DNA from: Rhizobium etli 8C-3
Lineage (GTDB): Bacteria; Pseudomonadota; Alphaproteobacteria; Rhizobiales; Rhizobiaceae
Assembly: GCF_001908375.1 (NCBI RefSeq)
Contig: NZ_CP017241.1
Location: forward strand, 2,793,001 to 2,857,000
Length of the DNA stretch: 64,000 nt
Direction: 5' to 3'
A program made the position numbers and the translations under genes. Below are positions 35,040 to 44,134 of the stretch, piece after piece. The first letter of the stretch is position 1; every line of letters begins with the position of its first letter. The notes under the pieces were generated by a model. It was not told where the DNA came from. It searched no databases and worked only from the letters and a program-made list of their open reading frames with translations.

Positions 35040-36689
35040 TTGACTAATTTTGAATCGCTTGGTGTCTCCAAGCCGATCGTCGCCACGCTTTTTCAGCTCG
35101 GCATTGAAACGCCGACGCCCATTCAGGCGCAGGCAATCCCTCTTCTCCTCGAAGGCCGCGATTTGATCGGCCTCGCCCAGACCGGCACTGGCAAGACGGC
35201 GGCCTTCGGCCTTCCGCTCATTGAAAAACTGCTCGCCGATGACAAGCGTCCCGACAATCGCACGACGCGTACGCTCATCCTCGCTCCGACGCGCGAGCTG
35301 GTGAACCAGATCGCCGAGAACCTAAAGAACTTCGTGCGCAAGTCGCCGCTGCGCATCAATGTCGTCGTCGGCGGCGTGTCCATCAACAAGCAGCAGCAGC
35401 AGCTCGAACGCGGCACCGACATTCTTGTCGCGACACCCGGCCGCCTCCTCGACCTCATCAACCGACGCGCCATCACGCTGACGACGGTACGCTATCTCGT
35501 GCTCGACGAAGCCGACCAGATGCTCGATCTCGGCTTCGTGCACGATCTGCGCAAGATCGCCAAGCTCGTTCCGAAGCGCCGCCAGACCATGCTCTTCTCG
35601 GCAACCATGCCGAAGGCGATCGCCGATCTTGCGGGCGAATACCTGACCGATCCGATCAAGGTGGAAGTGACGCCCCCCGGCAAGGCTGCGGACAAGGTTG
35701 AACAGTACGTCCACTTCGTCGGCGGCAAGAATGACAAGACGGAATTGCTGAAGAAGTCGCTTTCGGAAAATCCCGATGGCCGCGCGATCGTGTTCCTGCG
35801 CACCAAGCACGGCGCCGAGAAGCTGATGAAGCATCTCGATCACGTCGGGTATTCTGTCGCTTCGATCCACGGCAACAAGAGCCAGGGCCAGCGCGAGCGC
35901 GCCCTGAAGGCATTCCGCGACGGCGGCATCAAGACTCTGATCGCGACCGACGTTGCCGCCCGCGGCATCGATATTCCGGCCGTCAGCCATGTGTTCAACT
36001 ACGATCTTCCGGAAGTGCCGGACGCCTATGTTCACCGCATCGGCCGTACGGCCCGCGCCGGCCGCGACGGCATCGCAATCGCCTTCTGCGCGCCGGACGA
36101 GGCACGCCTGCTGCGCGATATCGAAAGGCTGATGAGCATCGAGATCACCGTTGCCAGTGGCGAACCGCCGGCAGACATGCGCGCGGCTCCGCGTCGCGGC
36201 AACGGCAACAACCGCAATCGCGGTGGCCAGGGCCGTGGTGGCGAAGGTCGCGGCGATGGCCGTCCGGGTGAACATCGCTCCGGCAATCGCCAGGACCGCC
36301 GTCCGCGCCGCGAAGGCGAAGCAGGCGAAGTCCGCGCAAACAACGAGGAACGCCGCGATCGCCATCCGCGTCCCGAGCGCCAGACTGCCCGCAACGAGGA
36401 CTTCCGCGGCCAGCGCCGCGGCGAAGCAACACCCCAGGGTCCGGACAACGATCTCGTATCTACCTCGGATTTCCGACCGGCCAAGAAGCCGCAACAGCGC
36501 CCGCACGGCAACACCGATGCGAACCGCCATCATCCCGGTGCCGCCCGCAACGCGCACGGCCGCCCTGGCCGCAAGCATGGAGAGGATCGGGGCAAGCAGT
36601 CTCATGGTGAGCACCGTCAGGAAGGCTCCGGCGGCATCCGTCGCAAGGGCCCCCGCAATGGCGGCGGCCAGCGCCGCGAACAGGCTTGA
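35040..36689 (+). CDS. DEAD-box RNA helicase (RhlE-like)
   Basis: This 549-residue ATP-dependent RNA helicase has the full motif set. They are the Q-motif region TPTPIQAQAIP, motif I AQTGTGKTAAFGLPL, Ia PTRELVNQI, motif II VLDEADQMLDLGF, motif III SATMP, motif V TDVAARGIDIPAVSHVFNYD and motif VI HRIGRTARAGR. From about residue 385 the tail is highly basic and rich in Arg, Gly, Asn and Gln, typical of RNA-binding extensions. It probably remodels RNA during ribosome assembly or cold stress. The start codon is TTG at 35040 after GAAAGG; no in-frame ATG is nearby. Confidence 0.95.
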   Translation: MTNFESLGVSKPIVATLFQLGIETPTPIQAQAIPLLLEGRDLIGLAQTGTGKTAAFGLPLIEKLLADDKRPDNRTTRTLILAPTRELVNQIAENLKNFVRKSPLRINVVVGGVSINKQQQQLERGTDILVATPGRLLDLINRRAITLTTVRYLVLDEADQMLDLGFVHDLRKIAKLVPKRRQTMLFSATMPKAIADLAGEYLTDPIKVEVTPPGKAADKVEQYVHFVGGKNDKTELLKKSLSENPDGRAIVFLRTKHGAEKLMKHLDHVGYSVASIHGNKSQGQRERALKAFRDGGIKTLIATDVAARGIDIPAVSHVFNYDLPEVPDAYVHRIGRTARAGRDGIAIAFCAPDEARLLRDIERLMSIEITVASGEPPADMRAAPRRGNGNNRNRGGQGRGGEGRGDGRPGEHRSGNRQDRRPRREGEAGEVRANNEERRDRHPRPERQTARNEDFRGQRRGEATPQGPDNDLVSTSDFRPAKKPQQRPHGNTDANRHHPGAARNAHGRPGRKHGEDRGKQSHGEHRQEGSGGIRRKGPRNGGGQRREQA

Positions 36690-36700
36690 ATACAGAACTG

Positions 36701-36731
36701 AAAGGGGCCGGGTATCTTCCGGCCTTTTTTT
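36701..36731 (+). terminator. Rho-independent terminator of the helicase gene
   Basis: GGCCGG (36706-36711) pairs with CCGGCC (36719-36724) around the loop GTATCTT and is followed by seven T residues. Flanking AAAGG can pair with part of the T-run. It lies 12 bp after the helicase stop and is the clearest intrinsic terminator in the window. Confidence 0.9.
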
Positions 36732-36936
36732 GCTTTAAGCCTAGGTGAACGGCTTACCGGCGAACGGCCTAAAGGGACTGCGCGCCGGCGACATGTGAAA
36801 ACTATCGCAATCTGCATTGCTATTTTTCGGGCATATCTGCCGATCTTTGCAGTTCCGATTGCATGCCAGCGCACGACACTTACCCTCATTGAGTGCATTC
36901 AACGACAGACTGCCCATTCAATAAGAGAGATAGACC

Positions 36937-38718
36937 TTGCGATCACCCGTAACGTCCGGCAGCCGCCGCTTTCAGCTCATTCTGCTCAAGCCCTCGCACT
37001 ATGACGACGACGGCTATGTGATCCGCTGGTGGCGGGCCATGATCCCTTCGAACTCTCTGGCGGCACTCTTTGGCATTGCGGCAGACTGCGCCGAGCGCGA
37101 AGTGCTCGGCCAAGGTGTCGGCATCGACATCAAGGTGATCGACGAAACCAATACGCGCGTGCATATTCCGGAACTTCTCGCGCTGCTGAAGCAGCACGGA
37201 AATTTCGGCATGGTCGCGCTGGTCGGCGTTCAGTCGAACCAGTATCCGCGGGCGCTCGACATTGCCCGCCCGTTTCGCGCGGCGGGCATCCCAGTCTCGA
37301 TAGGCGGCTTTCACGTTTCCGGTTGTCTTTCAATGCTCGACGGCAAGGCGGTCGAACTCGACGCCTGCCGGGAGATGGGCATTTCGATGTTCGCCGGCGA
37401 GGCCGAAGGCAGGCTCGACAAGGTCTTGCAGGACGCGGCCTATGGCAAGCTCGAGCCGGTCTACAATTTCATGAACGACCTTCCGGGCATCGGCGGCACG
37501 CCTGTGCCCTTCCTGCCCAAAAAGAATGTCGAACACACGCTCGGGCTAAGCAGCAGCTTCGATGCCGGGCGTGGTTGCCCCTACCAGTGCTCGTTCTGCA
37601 CGATCATCAATGTGCAGGGCCGCAAATCCCGTTTCCGCTCCACCGACGATATTGAAAAGCTGGTGCGGATGAACTGGGCGCAGGGTATCCACAAATTCTT
37701 CATCACCGACGACAACTTCGCCCGCAACAAGGACTGGGAAGCGATCTTCGACCGGCTGATTGAACTGAAGGAAAGGGATGGCATCCCGCTCGGCCTAATG
37801 ATCCAGGTCGATACACTCTGTCACAAGATTCCGAACTTCATTGAAAAGGCAAAACGCGCCGGCGTCACGCGAGTCTTCATCGGCCTGGAGAACGTCAATC
37901 CGGACAACCTGACGGCCGCCAAGAAGAACCAGAACAAGATCACCGAATATCGGAAGATGCTGCTCGCCTGGAAAGCGCAGGGCATCATGACGCTTGCCGG
38001 TTACATCCTCGGCTTTCCTTCCGACACGCCGGAAACAATTCGTCGCGACATCAAGATCATTCAGCGCGAGCTGCCGCTCGATGTCATCGAGTTCTTCGTC
38101 CTGACGCCGCTGCCGGGCTCGGAAGATCACCAGACACTCTGGCGCAAGGGCATCCCGATGGACGCCGACCTCAATACATACGACGTCGAACATGTCTGCA
38201 CTGCGCACGAGAAGATGAGCAGGCAGGAATGGGAGAGCATCTATCACGAGGCCTGGTCGCTTTACTATTCGCCGGAGCATGTGAAGACGTTGCTGCGCCG
38301 GGCCGTTGCGAGCGGCTTGCCGCTTGCAAGCCTCGTCAAGGTGCTGGTGTCGTTTGCAACCACGGTACCGCTCGAAAAGGTGCATCCTCTGCAAAGCGGT
38401 CTGCTGCGGCTGAAGCACCCCTCGGAACGGCGGCCCGGGTTGCCGCAGCACCATCCCCTCGTCTTCTGGCCGCGATTCGTGTGGGAAACCGTTGTCAAGC
38501 ACGTTGCGTTGGCAGGTTCCATCCTGCGCATGAGCGCAACTGCGTTCCTCATCAAGAGAAATCCGGCATCCAAAAATTACATGGACCAGGCGCTGACGCC
38601 GGTTGATGACGGCGAGGAAGAGAAGCTCGACCTGTTCACCAAGACGGCCGGCGGTACCGCGGCCGTCACGCATGTGCGGAAAATTGCGCAGCTGACACAT
38701 GCCAACCATCAGGCTTGA
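36937..38718 (+). CDS. B12-binding-domain radical SAM protein
   Basis: This 593-residue protein has an N-terminal cobalamin-binding-like Rossmann domain, residues 10-160, with RWWRAMIPSNSLAALFGIAA and IPVSIGGFHVSGCLSMLDGK. A radical SAM barrel follows, whose cluster motif is GCPYQCSFC (CxxxCxxC) near residue 214. Further features are KFFITDDNFARNKDWEAIFD and GYILGFPSDTPETIRRDIK. The C-terminal 150 residues are extra and contain hydrophobic helices. Such enzymes perform radical methylations or rearrangements of lipids, cofactors or natural products; the substrate is unknown. The start is taken as TTG at 36937 behind AGAGAGA. It is convergent with the EamA gene, with the two stop codons directly adjacent. 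Confidence 0.9.
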   Translation: MRSPVTSGSRRFQLILLKPSHYDDDGYVIRWWRAMIPSNSLAALFGIAADCAEREVLGQGVGIDIKVIDETNTRVHIPELLALLKQHGNFGMVALVGVQSNQYPRALDIARPFRAAGIPVSIGGFHVSGCLSMLDGKAVELDACREMGISMFAGEAEGRLDKVLQDAAYGKLEPVYNFMNDLPGIGGTPVPFLPKKNVEHTLGLSSSFDAGRGCPYQCSFCTIINVQGRKSRFRSTDDIEKLVRMNWAQGIHKFFITDDNFARNKDWEAIFDRLIELKERDGIPLGLMIQVDTLCHKIPNFIEKAKRAGVTRVFIGLENVNPDNLTAAKKNQNKITEYRKMLLAWKAQGIMTLAGYILGFPSDTPETIRRDIKIIQRELPLDVIEFFVLTPLPGSEDHQTLWRKGIPMDADLNTYDVEHVCTAHEKMSRQEWESIYHEAWSLYYSPEHVKTLLRRAVASGLPLASLVKVLVSFATTVPLEKVHPLQSGLLRLKHPSERRPGLPQHHPLVFWPRFVWETVVKHVALAGSILRMSATAFLIKRNPASKNYMDQALTPVDDGEEEKLDLFTKTAGGTAAVTHVRKIAQLTHANHQA

Positions 38719-39609
38719 TCAAGCCTCAGCCATCCGGGCACTTTTCCGGTTCGTCAGATAGACGCCGGTGACGACCACGATCGTTCCGGCGATCAGCGGC
38801 ACGGTCAGCGGTTCGCCGAAAGCAATGAAGGCCTCGACCGCGACCGCCGGCGGCATCAGGTAGATCAGCGATGCGGCCCGCGAGACCTGGCCACGGCGGA
38901 TCAGATATAGAAGCAGCCCGATCCCGCCCATCGACAGGCCGAAGACCGACCAGATCAGCGCACCGAAAGCTTCTGCCGTTGGGTCGAAATGCAGGCGCTC
39001 GAAGGCGAGTGCGAGCGGCAGGGTCACGATCAGCGCCCCCACATATTGCATCGTCGCGATGGTCTTGAGATCACCGGTCTGCAAGTGTTTCTTCTGGTAG
39101 ATCGTGCCGTATGTGACGGAGACCATGGCAATTAGGTTGATCGCGAGCGGCACAGCGGCGTGAACGAGGCTCGCTGCGACTGGATCGAGAAGTTTCGGGG
39201 AAACGGCGACTGCTATGCCGAAGAAGCCGAGGAGAAGGCCGAACTTCTGGGTGGGCTGCAGTCGTTCGCCGATCAGGAAGGGCGCCACCATCGCCGTCAG
39301 CAGGGGCTGCAGCGCGGCGATGATGCCGGAAATGCCTGCCGCAACGCCGTTGGCAATCGCCCACCAAAGGCCGGCAAGATAGAACCCGTGCAGAAACAAA
39401 CCGGAATAGATAGCCCGCAGAACCGTGGCGCGATCCGGCCATTTCGCCTTCAGCACCCAGCAGAGACCGAAAAACGCCAAGGCCGAAAGCCCATAACGGA
39501 TGCCGAGGAAGGTGAAAGGCTCCGAATGTCGCGCCGCGTATTTCGCGACGACCCACCCAGTCGACCAAAGCAGGACAAAAATGGCGGGAGCGAAACGATC
39601 GAGGGTCAT
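38719..39609 (-). CDS. EamA/DMT-family membrane exporter
   Basis: This 296-residue protein has ten predicted membrane helices in two EamA repeats. The first begins FAPAIFVLLWSTGWVVAKYA and the second VPLAINLIAMVSVTYGTIYQ. The conserved PLLTAMVAPFLIGERL and LMPPAVAVEAFIAFGEPLTV ends of the repeats are visible. The family exports metabolites such as amino acids. The ATG at 39609 is chosen over a TTG at 39624. Its stop abuts that of the radical SAM gene. Confidence 0.93.
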   Translation of the reverse strand: MTLDRFAPAIFVLLWSTGWVVAKYAARHSEPFTFLGIRYGLSALAFFGLCWVLKAKWPDRATVLRAIYSGLFLHGFYLAGLWWAIANGVAAGISGIIAALQPLLTAMVAPFLIGERLQPTQKFGLLLGFFGIAVAVSPKLLDPVAASLVHAAVPLAINLIAMVSVTYGTIYQKKHLQTGDLKTIATMQYVGALIVTLPLALAFERLHFDPTAEAFGALIWSVFGLSMGGIGLLLYLIRRGQVSRAASLIYLMPPAVAVEAFIAFGEPLTVPLIAGTIVVVTGVYLTNRKSARMAEA

Positions 39610-39719
39610 GGGAGCTCGGGGCAATGCGGCGTCGGGCGCTGATAGCCCTCCAGCCGCCCCGCGTCAAAGGCGAAGCATTGATACTTATTTCAAGTTTCGC
39701 TGATGATTGGAGCAACAAC

Positions 39720-39751
39720 GGAAATGGCCGGGCGTCTGCCCGGCCATTTCC
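39720..39751 (-). terminator. 14-bp hairpin downstream of the inositol dehydrogenase gene
   Basis: GGAAATGGCCGGGC and GCCCGGCCATTTCC form a perfect stem around GTCT. It lies 28 bp after the idhA stop on the minus strand. No strong T-run follows, but the stem is long enough to stabilise or end the transcript. Confidence 0.7.
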
Positions 39752-39778
39752 TGAGCGGCTTGCGGCCGGGAGTTGCCG

Positions 39779-40771
39779 TCAGCCGATCTTGATGAGCTTG
39801 CCTTCCTTGACGGACTGGACCGCTGCGTCGGCGAGCACCAGCGCGGCAAGGCCATCGGCGCCGGAAGGCGAAATCGTTGCGTCCTTCTCGACCGCTGCGA
39901 TGAAGCTTGCGATCTCGTTGGCGTAGGCTTCCGTGTAACGGGTCATGAAGAAATCGTGCAGCGGCGGACGTGTGTAGCCGTCACGGTTGGCGACCTCGAT
40001 CGAGACCGGACGCTGATTCTCGGCCGCAACCATGCCTTCCGATCCGTGCACTTCGATGCGCTGATCGTAGCCGTAGGTGGCGCGGCGGGAGTTGGAGATG
40101 ATCGCCTGCTTGCCGGACTGCGTCTGCAGGATAATCGAAACGCTGTCGTAGTCGCCGGCCTCGCCGATTGCCTTGTCGACAAGGACAGCGGCCGTTGCAG
40201 TTACCGAAACCGGCTCCTCACCAAGCAGGAAGCGGGCCATGTCGAAGTCGTGGATCGTCATGTCGCGGAAGATGCCGCCGGAGCGCTTGATGTAGTCGAC
40301 CGGCGGGGCCCCGGGATCGCGCGAGGTGATTGTCACCATTTCGACCTCGCCGATGCGGCCGTCGTCGATTGTCTTGCGCACGGCCATGAAATGCGGGTCG
40401 AAGCGGCGATTGAAACCGACCATCAGCTTCGCCTTGGTCTCATCGACAATCCTCATGCAGGCCTTGACACGGGCAACGTCGAGATCGATCGGCTTTTCGC
40501 AGAAGATCGCCTTGCCGGCCCGCGCGAAGCGCTCGATCAGATCCGCATGCGTATCGGTCGGCGTGCAGATGACGACGGCGTCGATATCCTTGGCGGCCTC
40601 GATCGACTCGATCGTACGGAGCTCGCAGCCATATGCGGAAGCGATCGCCTCGGCCGCCTTTGGAAGCGCGTCGGCGACGGCGACGAGTTTCGCATTGGCG
40701 TCGCCGCTCACGGCCTTGGCGTGAACCTTGCCGATGCGGCCGGCGCCGAGAAGACCAAATCTGACTGTCAT
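39779..40771 (-). CDS. idhA: myo-Inositol 2-dehydrogenase
   Basis: This 330-residue GFO/IDH/MocA-family oxidoreductase converts myo-inositol to 2-keto-myo-inositol with NAD+. The Rossmann motif is RFGLLGAGRIGKVHAKAV, the sugar-dehydrogenase signature is FCEKPIDLDVARV with the conserved Lys, and GGIFRDMTIHDFDMARFLLG carries the catalytic Asp and His. IdhA/IolG is needed for inositol use by rhizobia. Other iol genes are not in the window. Some family members act on other polyols, so specificity is inferred. Confidence 0.9.
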   Translation of the reverse strand: MTVRFGLLGAGRIGKVHAKAVSGDANAKLVAVADALPKAAEAIASAYGCELRTIESIEAAKDIDAVVICTPTDTHADLIERFARAGKAIFCEKPIDLDVARVKACMRIVDETKAKLMVGFNRRFDPHFMAVRKTIDDGRIGEVEMVTITSRDPGAPPVDYIKRSGGIFRDMTIHDFDMARFLLGEEPVSVTATAAVLVDKAIGEAGDYDSVSIILQTQSGKQAIISNSRRATYGYDQRIEVHGSEGMVAAENQRPVSIEVANRDGYTRPPLHDFFMTRYTEAYANEIASFIAAVEKDATISPSGADGLAALVLADAAVQSVKEGKLIKIG

Positions 40772-40923
40772 GAGAACCTCCCTGAATTCGGAACAGATGA
40801 ACCGAACTGCGATAATTGTGGAATTTTCATTCCATTTTCTATTCGAGCCGTCAAGCCTGTTGCCCTTTCACATTCTCGAAATCCATCCTAAAGACAAGTG
40901 ATCGAAATATGACCGGGGGATAC

Positions 40924-41151
40924 ATGCAGCTGATCGATCCAAACCATCCGGCCTACCGCCGCGTCTGGGTGCGGGCGCTGATCGTTGGCGTGTGCCTAAC
41001 CTGGGCGGCGCTGGAATTCATTACCGGCGACCCGTTCTGGGGCGTGCTGTCGGCCGGCGCCGGCGTCTATGCTTTTTACATGCTGTTCTGGACTTTCAAG
41101 CCGCAGCCCCCTGCCGAGGCTGTAAAACCGGAAGAGACGGACCCTAAATAA
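40924..41151 (+). CDS. Small two-helix membrane protein (75 aa)
   Basis: The product contains two hydrophobic segments, VRALIVGVCLTWAALEFITG and WGVLSAGAGVYAFYMLFWTF. A charged, proline- and glutamate-rich tail follows (KPQPPAEAVKPEETDPK). The ATG at 40924 is preceded by GGGGGA; an ATG at 40909 would add five residues. It is conserved-looking but without a known function. Its stop touches the stop of the convergent J-domain-like gene. Confidence 0.75.
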   Translation: MQLIDPNHPAYRRVWVRALIVGVCLTWAALEFITGDPFWGVLSAGAGVYAFYMLFWTFKPQPPAEAVKPEETDPK

Positions 41152-41637
41152 TCAGCGGCCGCGACGCCGCATGGCCTCATCGACCAGCAGGTTGGCGAGC
41201 ATCATGCGCTTCGTTGCATTCTCCCGGAATGAAGGCGCGACACGATCGGGATGATTCGACTTGGCAAAGGCACGACGCTTTTCGTTCAACGTCAGCAGCG
41301 TATCGGCGGCTGTGATGGAGAGCTCCGCAGCGATTTCGGCAGGCGCAGTGCGGGCAAGATGTTCCGGCATGACGGCTTCCGGCTCAGGCTCCGCAATGGG
41401 CTGCGGCTGGATTTCCTCGTCTGCCGCGGCAACAGGCGCCTCCGGTTCCAGATTTTCGAGATAGGCTTGGCCCGGCCGCTGCGACGCCGCTGATACGCCC
41501 TCCATGACGTCGAAGGCAAGACCAGTGCTGAAGCCATGAACGCGATGCGCGACGGACGCTTCTGCCTCGTCTCCGCTTTCTTCCTCTGCTTTCAGCCGCT
41601 CAAGAACGGATTGAAAAACTGATTGCCCGAACAGCAT
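41152..41637 (-). CDS. Protein with a C-terminal J-domain-like segment
   Basis: This 161-residue protein has an acidic, Pro/Glu/Ala-rich N-terminal two thirds (PVAAADEEIQPQPIAEPEPE). Its C-terminal 60 residues read LNEKRRAFAKSNHPDRVAPS and ENATKRMMLANLLVDEAMRR. The HPD tripeptide with flanking helices is the mark of DnaJ J-domains, which stimulate Hsp70 ATPase. No other DnaJ domain is present. It may be a specialised co-chaperone or only a J-like fold; the family is uncharacterised to my knowledge. Confidence 0.72.
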   Translation of the reverse strand: MLFGQSVFQSVLERLKAEEESGDEAEASVAHRVHGFSTGLAFDVMEGVSAASQRPGQAYLENLEPEAPVAAADEEIQPQPIAEPEPEAVMPEHLARTAPAEIAAELSITAADTLLTLNEKRRAFAKSNHPDRVAPSFRENATKRMMLANLLVDEAMRRRGR

Positions 41638-41694
41638 TCCTCTTCCCTTTAAAGTGGCGCATTGAATACCGCCTGCATGGCGCCGGGCTTGCGC

Positions 41695-42699
41695 TCAGCC
41701 TCGATGCTTCCGGCTTTCCTCGAAGATGAGGTCGTAGAGAAGCCGCGCGCTCGGAGGCAGGGCACGTTCGCGCGCGGTGATCAGGCTGTAGGGCTTTACG
41801 TCGATGTTGAAATCGGTCGGCAGCACCCGCACGTCGGATGCCTTCGCGTCCTGGCCGGCGAGAAACTGGGCAACATCCAGCGCCACGGGCGCGATCGCGT
41901 CCGTCTCGCAGATGATCGCGCAGGTGAGCAGCAAGGAAGACGTATTGACGATATTTTCGGGCAGCGGCACGCCCGCTGCCAGAAAGATATCCTCCAGCGT
42001 CCGCCGAAGCAGGGTGCCGGGCGGCTGGAAGACCCACCCGTAACCATGAAGATCGGCGAGGCTGCTCACATTCTTCTTGAGGAGCGGATGGTCCCGCCGC
42101 ACGATCAGACAAGCTTTTTCGATGCCAATCTCACGCACTTCGAAGAGCCGCGGATTGAGGTCGTCGGGAATACGGCCGATGATGAAATCGTGTCTGGCGG
42201 CGAGCAATTCACGCGCCAGAACGTTGCTGGTCTCCACCTCGATGTTGATCTCGATGCCCGGAAACGCCTTGCGAACCTTGTCGATGGCCGGAACAACCAG
42301 ACTCATGGCTGGCGCAGTCACCGCGCCGATGAAGACGGACCCTCCCTTGCCGCTCTTCAATTCGCTGATCTCGCGGCCGGCCTCGCGCAGTTCCAGCAGA
42401 ATTTTTCTTGCACGCTTTGCGAGTGCCTGCCCGAAAGTCGTCAGCACGACACCGCGGGCGATTCGTTCGTAAAGCGGCGTCTTCACGATCGATTCCATTT
42501 CAGCGAGCATTCTGGAGGCGGCAGGCTGGGAGATGTTCAGGCTCTCCGCTGCCGCGGAAATCTGTCCGCTATCTTCGATTGCGACGATCATCCGCAGGTG
42601 ATTGAGCTTCAAGCCCGCTCGCAGAAAGGCATCATCGCCAAAATTGTCGCTGTGGACATCGATCCGATCCTCGGAAACCGGCCCGGAAACAATCGCCAT
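41695..42699 (-). CDS. gbpR: LysR-type regulator GbpR (galactose-binding-protein regulator)
   Basis: This 334-residue LysR regulator has its helix-turn-helix at about residues 30-90 (KLNHLRMIVAIEDSGQISAA, then QPAASRMLAEMESIVKTPLY). A ligand domain follows from about residue 120 (SGKGGSVFIGAVTAPAMSLV). It is divergent from chvE, as gbpR is in Agrobacterium, where GbpR activates the sugar-binding-protein gene in response to sugars. GGGAGG about nine bases upstream supports ATG 42699. An ATG at 42726 in the same frame is also possible but would sit on a palindrome. Confidence 0.9.
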   Translation of the reverse strand: MAIVSGPVSEDRIDVHSDNFGDDAFLRAGLKLNHLRMIVAIEDSGQISAAAESLNISQPAASRMLAEMESIVKTPLYERIARGVVLTTFGQALAKRARKILLELREAGREISELKSGKGGSVFIGAVTAPAMSLVVPAIDKVRKAFPGIEINIEVETSNVLARELLAARHDFIIGRIPDDLNPRLFEVREIGIEKACLIVRRDHPLLKKNVSSLADLHGYGWVFQPPGTLLRRTLEDIFLAAGVPLPENIVNTSSLLLTCAIICETDAIAPVALDVAQFLAGQDAKASDVRVLPTDFNIDVKPYSLITARERALPPSARLLYDLIFEESRKHRG

Positions 42700-42727
42700 G
42701 GTTGCGGCCTCCCACCCGCCTTCCATT

Positions 42728-42765
42728 AAAAGTAATACTTTTTAACGATATACCAAATTTGTTAT
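42728..42765. promoter_or_regulatory. Two dyads in the gbpR-chvE intergenic region
   Basis: AAAAGT-AAT-ACTTTT at 42728-42742 is a perfect inverted repeat, and ATACCAAATTTGTTAT at 42750-42765 is a palindrome with one mismatch. They lie just upstream of gbpR and about 210 bp before chvE. They are good candidates for GbpR binding and autoregulation. A TTGACA at 42787-42792 could be a -35 box for chvE, but no good -10 is evident. Confidence 0.5.
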
Positions 42766-42971
42766 GCACTTTACCACTTATTCTATTTGACAGTTATAAG
42801 ATTCCATACGAGTTTGCGGCCGTGTGCTGGTTGGCACTCAACACGTGTGAGATCGTGGAGGAGACCTACTTCGTTTCTCACCATCTGAAGTAACTATCCA
42901 ATCTGCGGAACCTGCCACAGTTTCGTGGCGGGCGAATTTTCGTCCGCCGACTATTAACAAGGGAGAGAGAA

Positions 42972-44036
42972 ATGAAATCCATTATCTCATTGATGGCTGC
43001 GGCCGCCATCGGCGTCGCTTCATTCGTTATGCCGGCACTGGCGCAGGACAAGGGGACCGTCGGCATCGCAATGCCCACGAAGTCCTCCGCTCGCTGGATC
43101 GACGACGGCAACAACATCGTCAAGCAGCTTGAGGCGGCCGGCTACGGTACCGACCTGCAGTATGCAGACGACGACATTCCGAACCAGCTGTCTCAGATCG
43201 AGAACATGGTCACGAAGGGCGTCAAGGTTCTCGTTATCGCCGCCATCGACGGCACGACGCTTTCCGACGTTCTCCAGAAGGCTCATGACGCCGGCATCAA
43301 GGTCATCGCCTACGACCGCCTGATCCGCGATTCGGCCAACGTCGACTACTATGCAACGTTCGACAACTTCCAGGTTGGCGTTCTGCAGGCGACCTCCATC
43401 GTTGACGCCCTCGGCCTCAAGGAGGGCAAGGGTCCGTTCAACATCGAACTCTTCGGCGGATCGCCGGACGACAACAACGCCTTCTTCTTCTATGACGGCG
43501 CAATGTCTGTCCTGCAGCCCTACATCGACAGCGGCAAGCTCGTCGTAAAGTCTGGCCAGACCGGCATGGACAAGGTCGGCACGCTGCGCTGGGACGCAGC
43601 AACGGCTCAGGCCCGCATGGACAACCTGCTGTCGGCTAACTACACCGACGCCAGGGTCGACGCCGTCCTTTCTCCGTACGACGGTCTGTCCATCGGTATC
43701 ATCTCTTCGCTGAAGGGCGTTGGCTATGGCACCCCTGAACAGCCGCTCCCGGTCGTTTCCGGCCAGGACGCGGAAATTCCGTCCGTGAAGTCGATCATTG
43801 CTGGCGAACAGCACTCGACAGTTTTCAAGGACACGCGCGAACTCGCCAAGGTCACCGTTGCAATGGTCGACGCTGTCATGTCCGGCAAGGAGCCGGAAGT
43901 CAACGACACCAAGACCTACGACAACGGCGTCAAGGTTGTTCCGTCCTACCTGCTGAAGCCGGTAGCGGTCGACAAGACCAACTACGAGAAGGTTCTCATC
44001 GAAGGCGGTTACTATACGGCTGACCAGCTGAAGTAA
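42972..44036 (+). CDS. chvE: Periplasmic multiple-sugar-binding protein ChvE
   Basis: This 354-residue periplasmic-binding protein begins with a signal peptide ([20 protein letters not shown], cleaved near ALAQDK). Sugar-binding stretches include [56 protein letters not shown] and [18 protein letters not shown]. In Agrobacterium ChvE binds arabinose, glucose, galactose and related sugars, delivers them to GguAB and also contacts the VirA sensor. GGGAGAGAGAAATG gives a clear start. A strong hairpin after the stop separates it from gguA. Confidence 0.96.
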   Translation: MKSIISLMAAAAIGVASFVMPALAQDKGTVGIAMPTKSSARWIDDGNNIVKQLEAAGYGTDLQYADDDIPNQLSQIENMVTKGVKVLVIAAIDGTTLSDVLQKAHDAGIKVIAYDRLIRDSANVDYYATFDNFQVGVLQATSIVDALGLKEGKGPFNIELFGGSPDDNNAFFFYDGAMSVLQPYIDSGKLVVKSGQTGMDKVGTLRWDAATAQARMDNLLSANYTDARVDAVLSPYDGLSIGIISSLKGVGYGTPEQPLPVVSGQDAEIPSVKSIIAGEQHSTVFKDTRELAKVTVAMVDAVMSGKEPEVNDTKTYDNGVKVVPSYLLKPVAVDKTNYEKVLIEGGYYTADQLK

Positions 44037-44048
44037 CCATACCAGGTT

Positions 44049-44079
44049 GACCGGAACCCGCTGGTTGCGGGTTCCGGTC
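44049..44079 (+). terminator. 13-bp hairpin between chvE and gguA
   Basis: GACCGGAACCCGC pairs perfectly with GCGGGTTCCGGTC around the loop TGGTT, 12 bp after the chvE stop. The trailing TTCACTTTTA is only moderately T-rich. It probably ends or protects most chvE transcripts so that binding protein exceeds the transporter subunits. Confidence 0.8.
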
Positions 44080-44134
44080 TTCACTTTTATGATCGTCGCG
44101 CCGTATTTCCGGCTGCTGGCGTTGGATTTTGACT

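Noticed and set aside
35322..36614. 430-codon frame antisense to the DEAD-box helicase
   Set aside because: It arises from the Arg/Gly-rich helicase tail read backwards.
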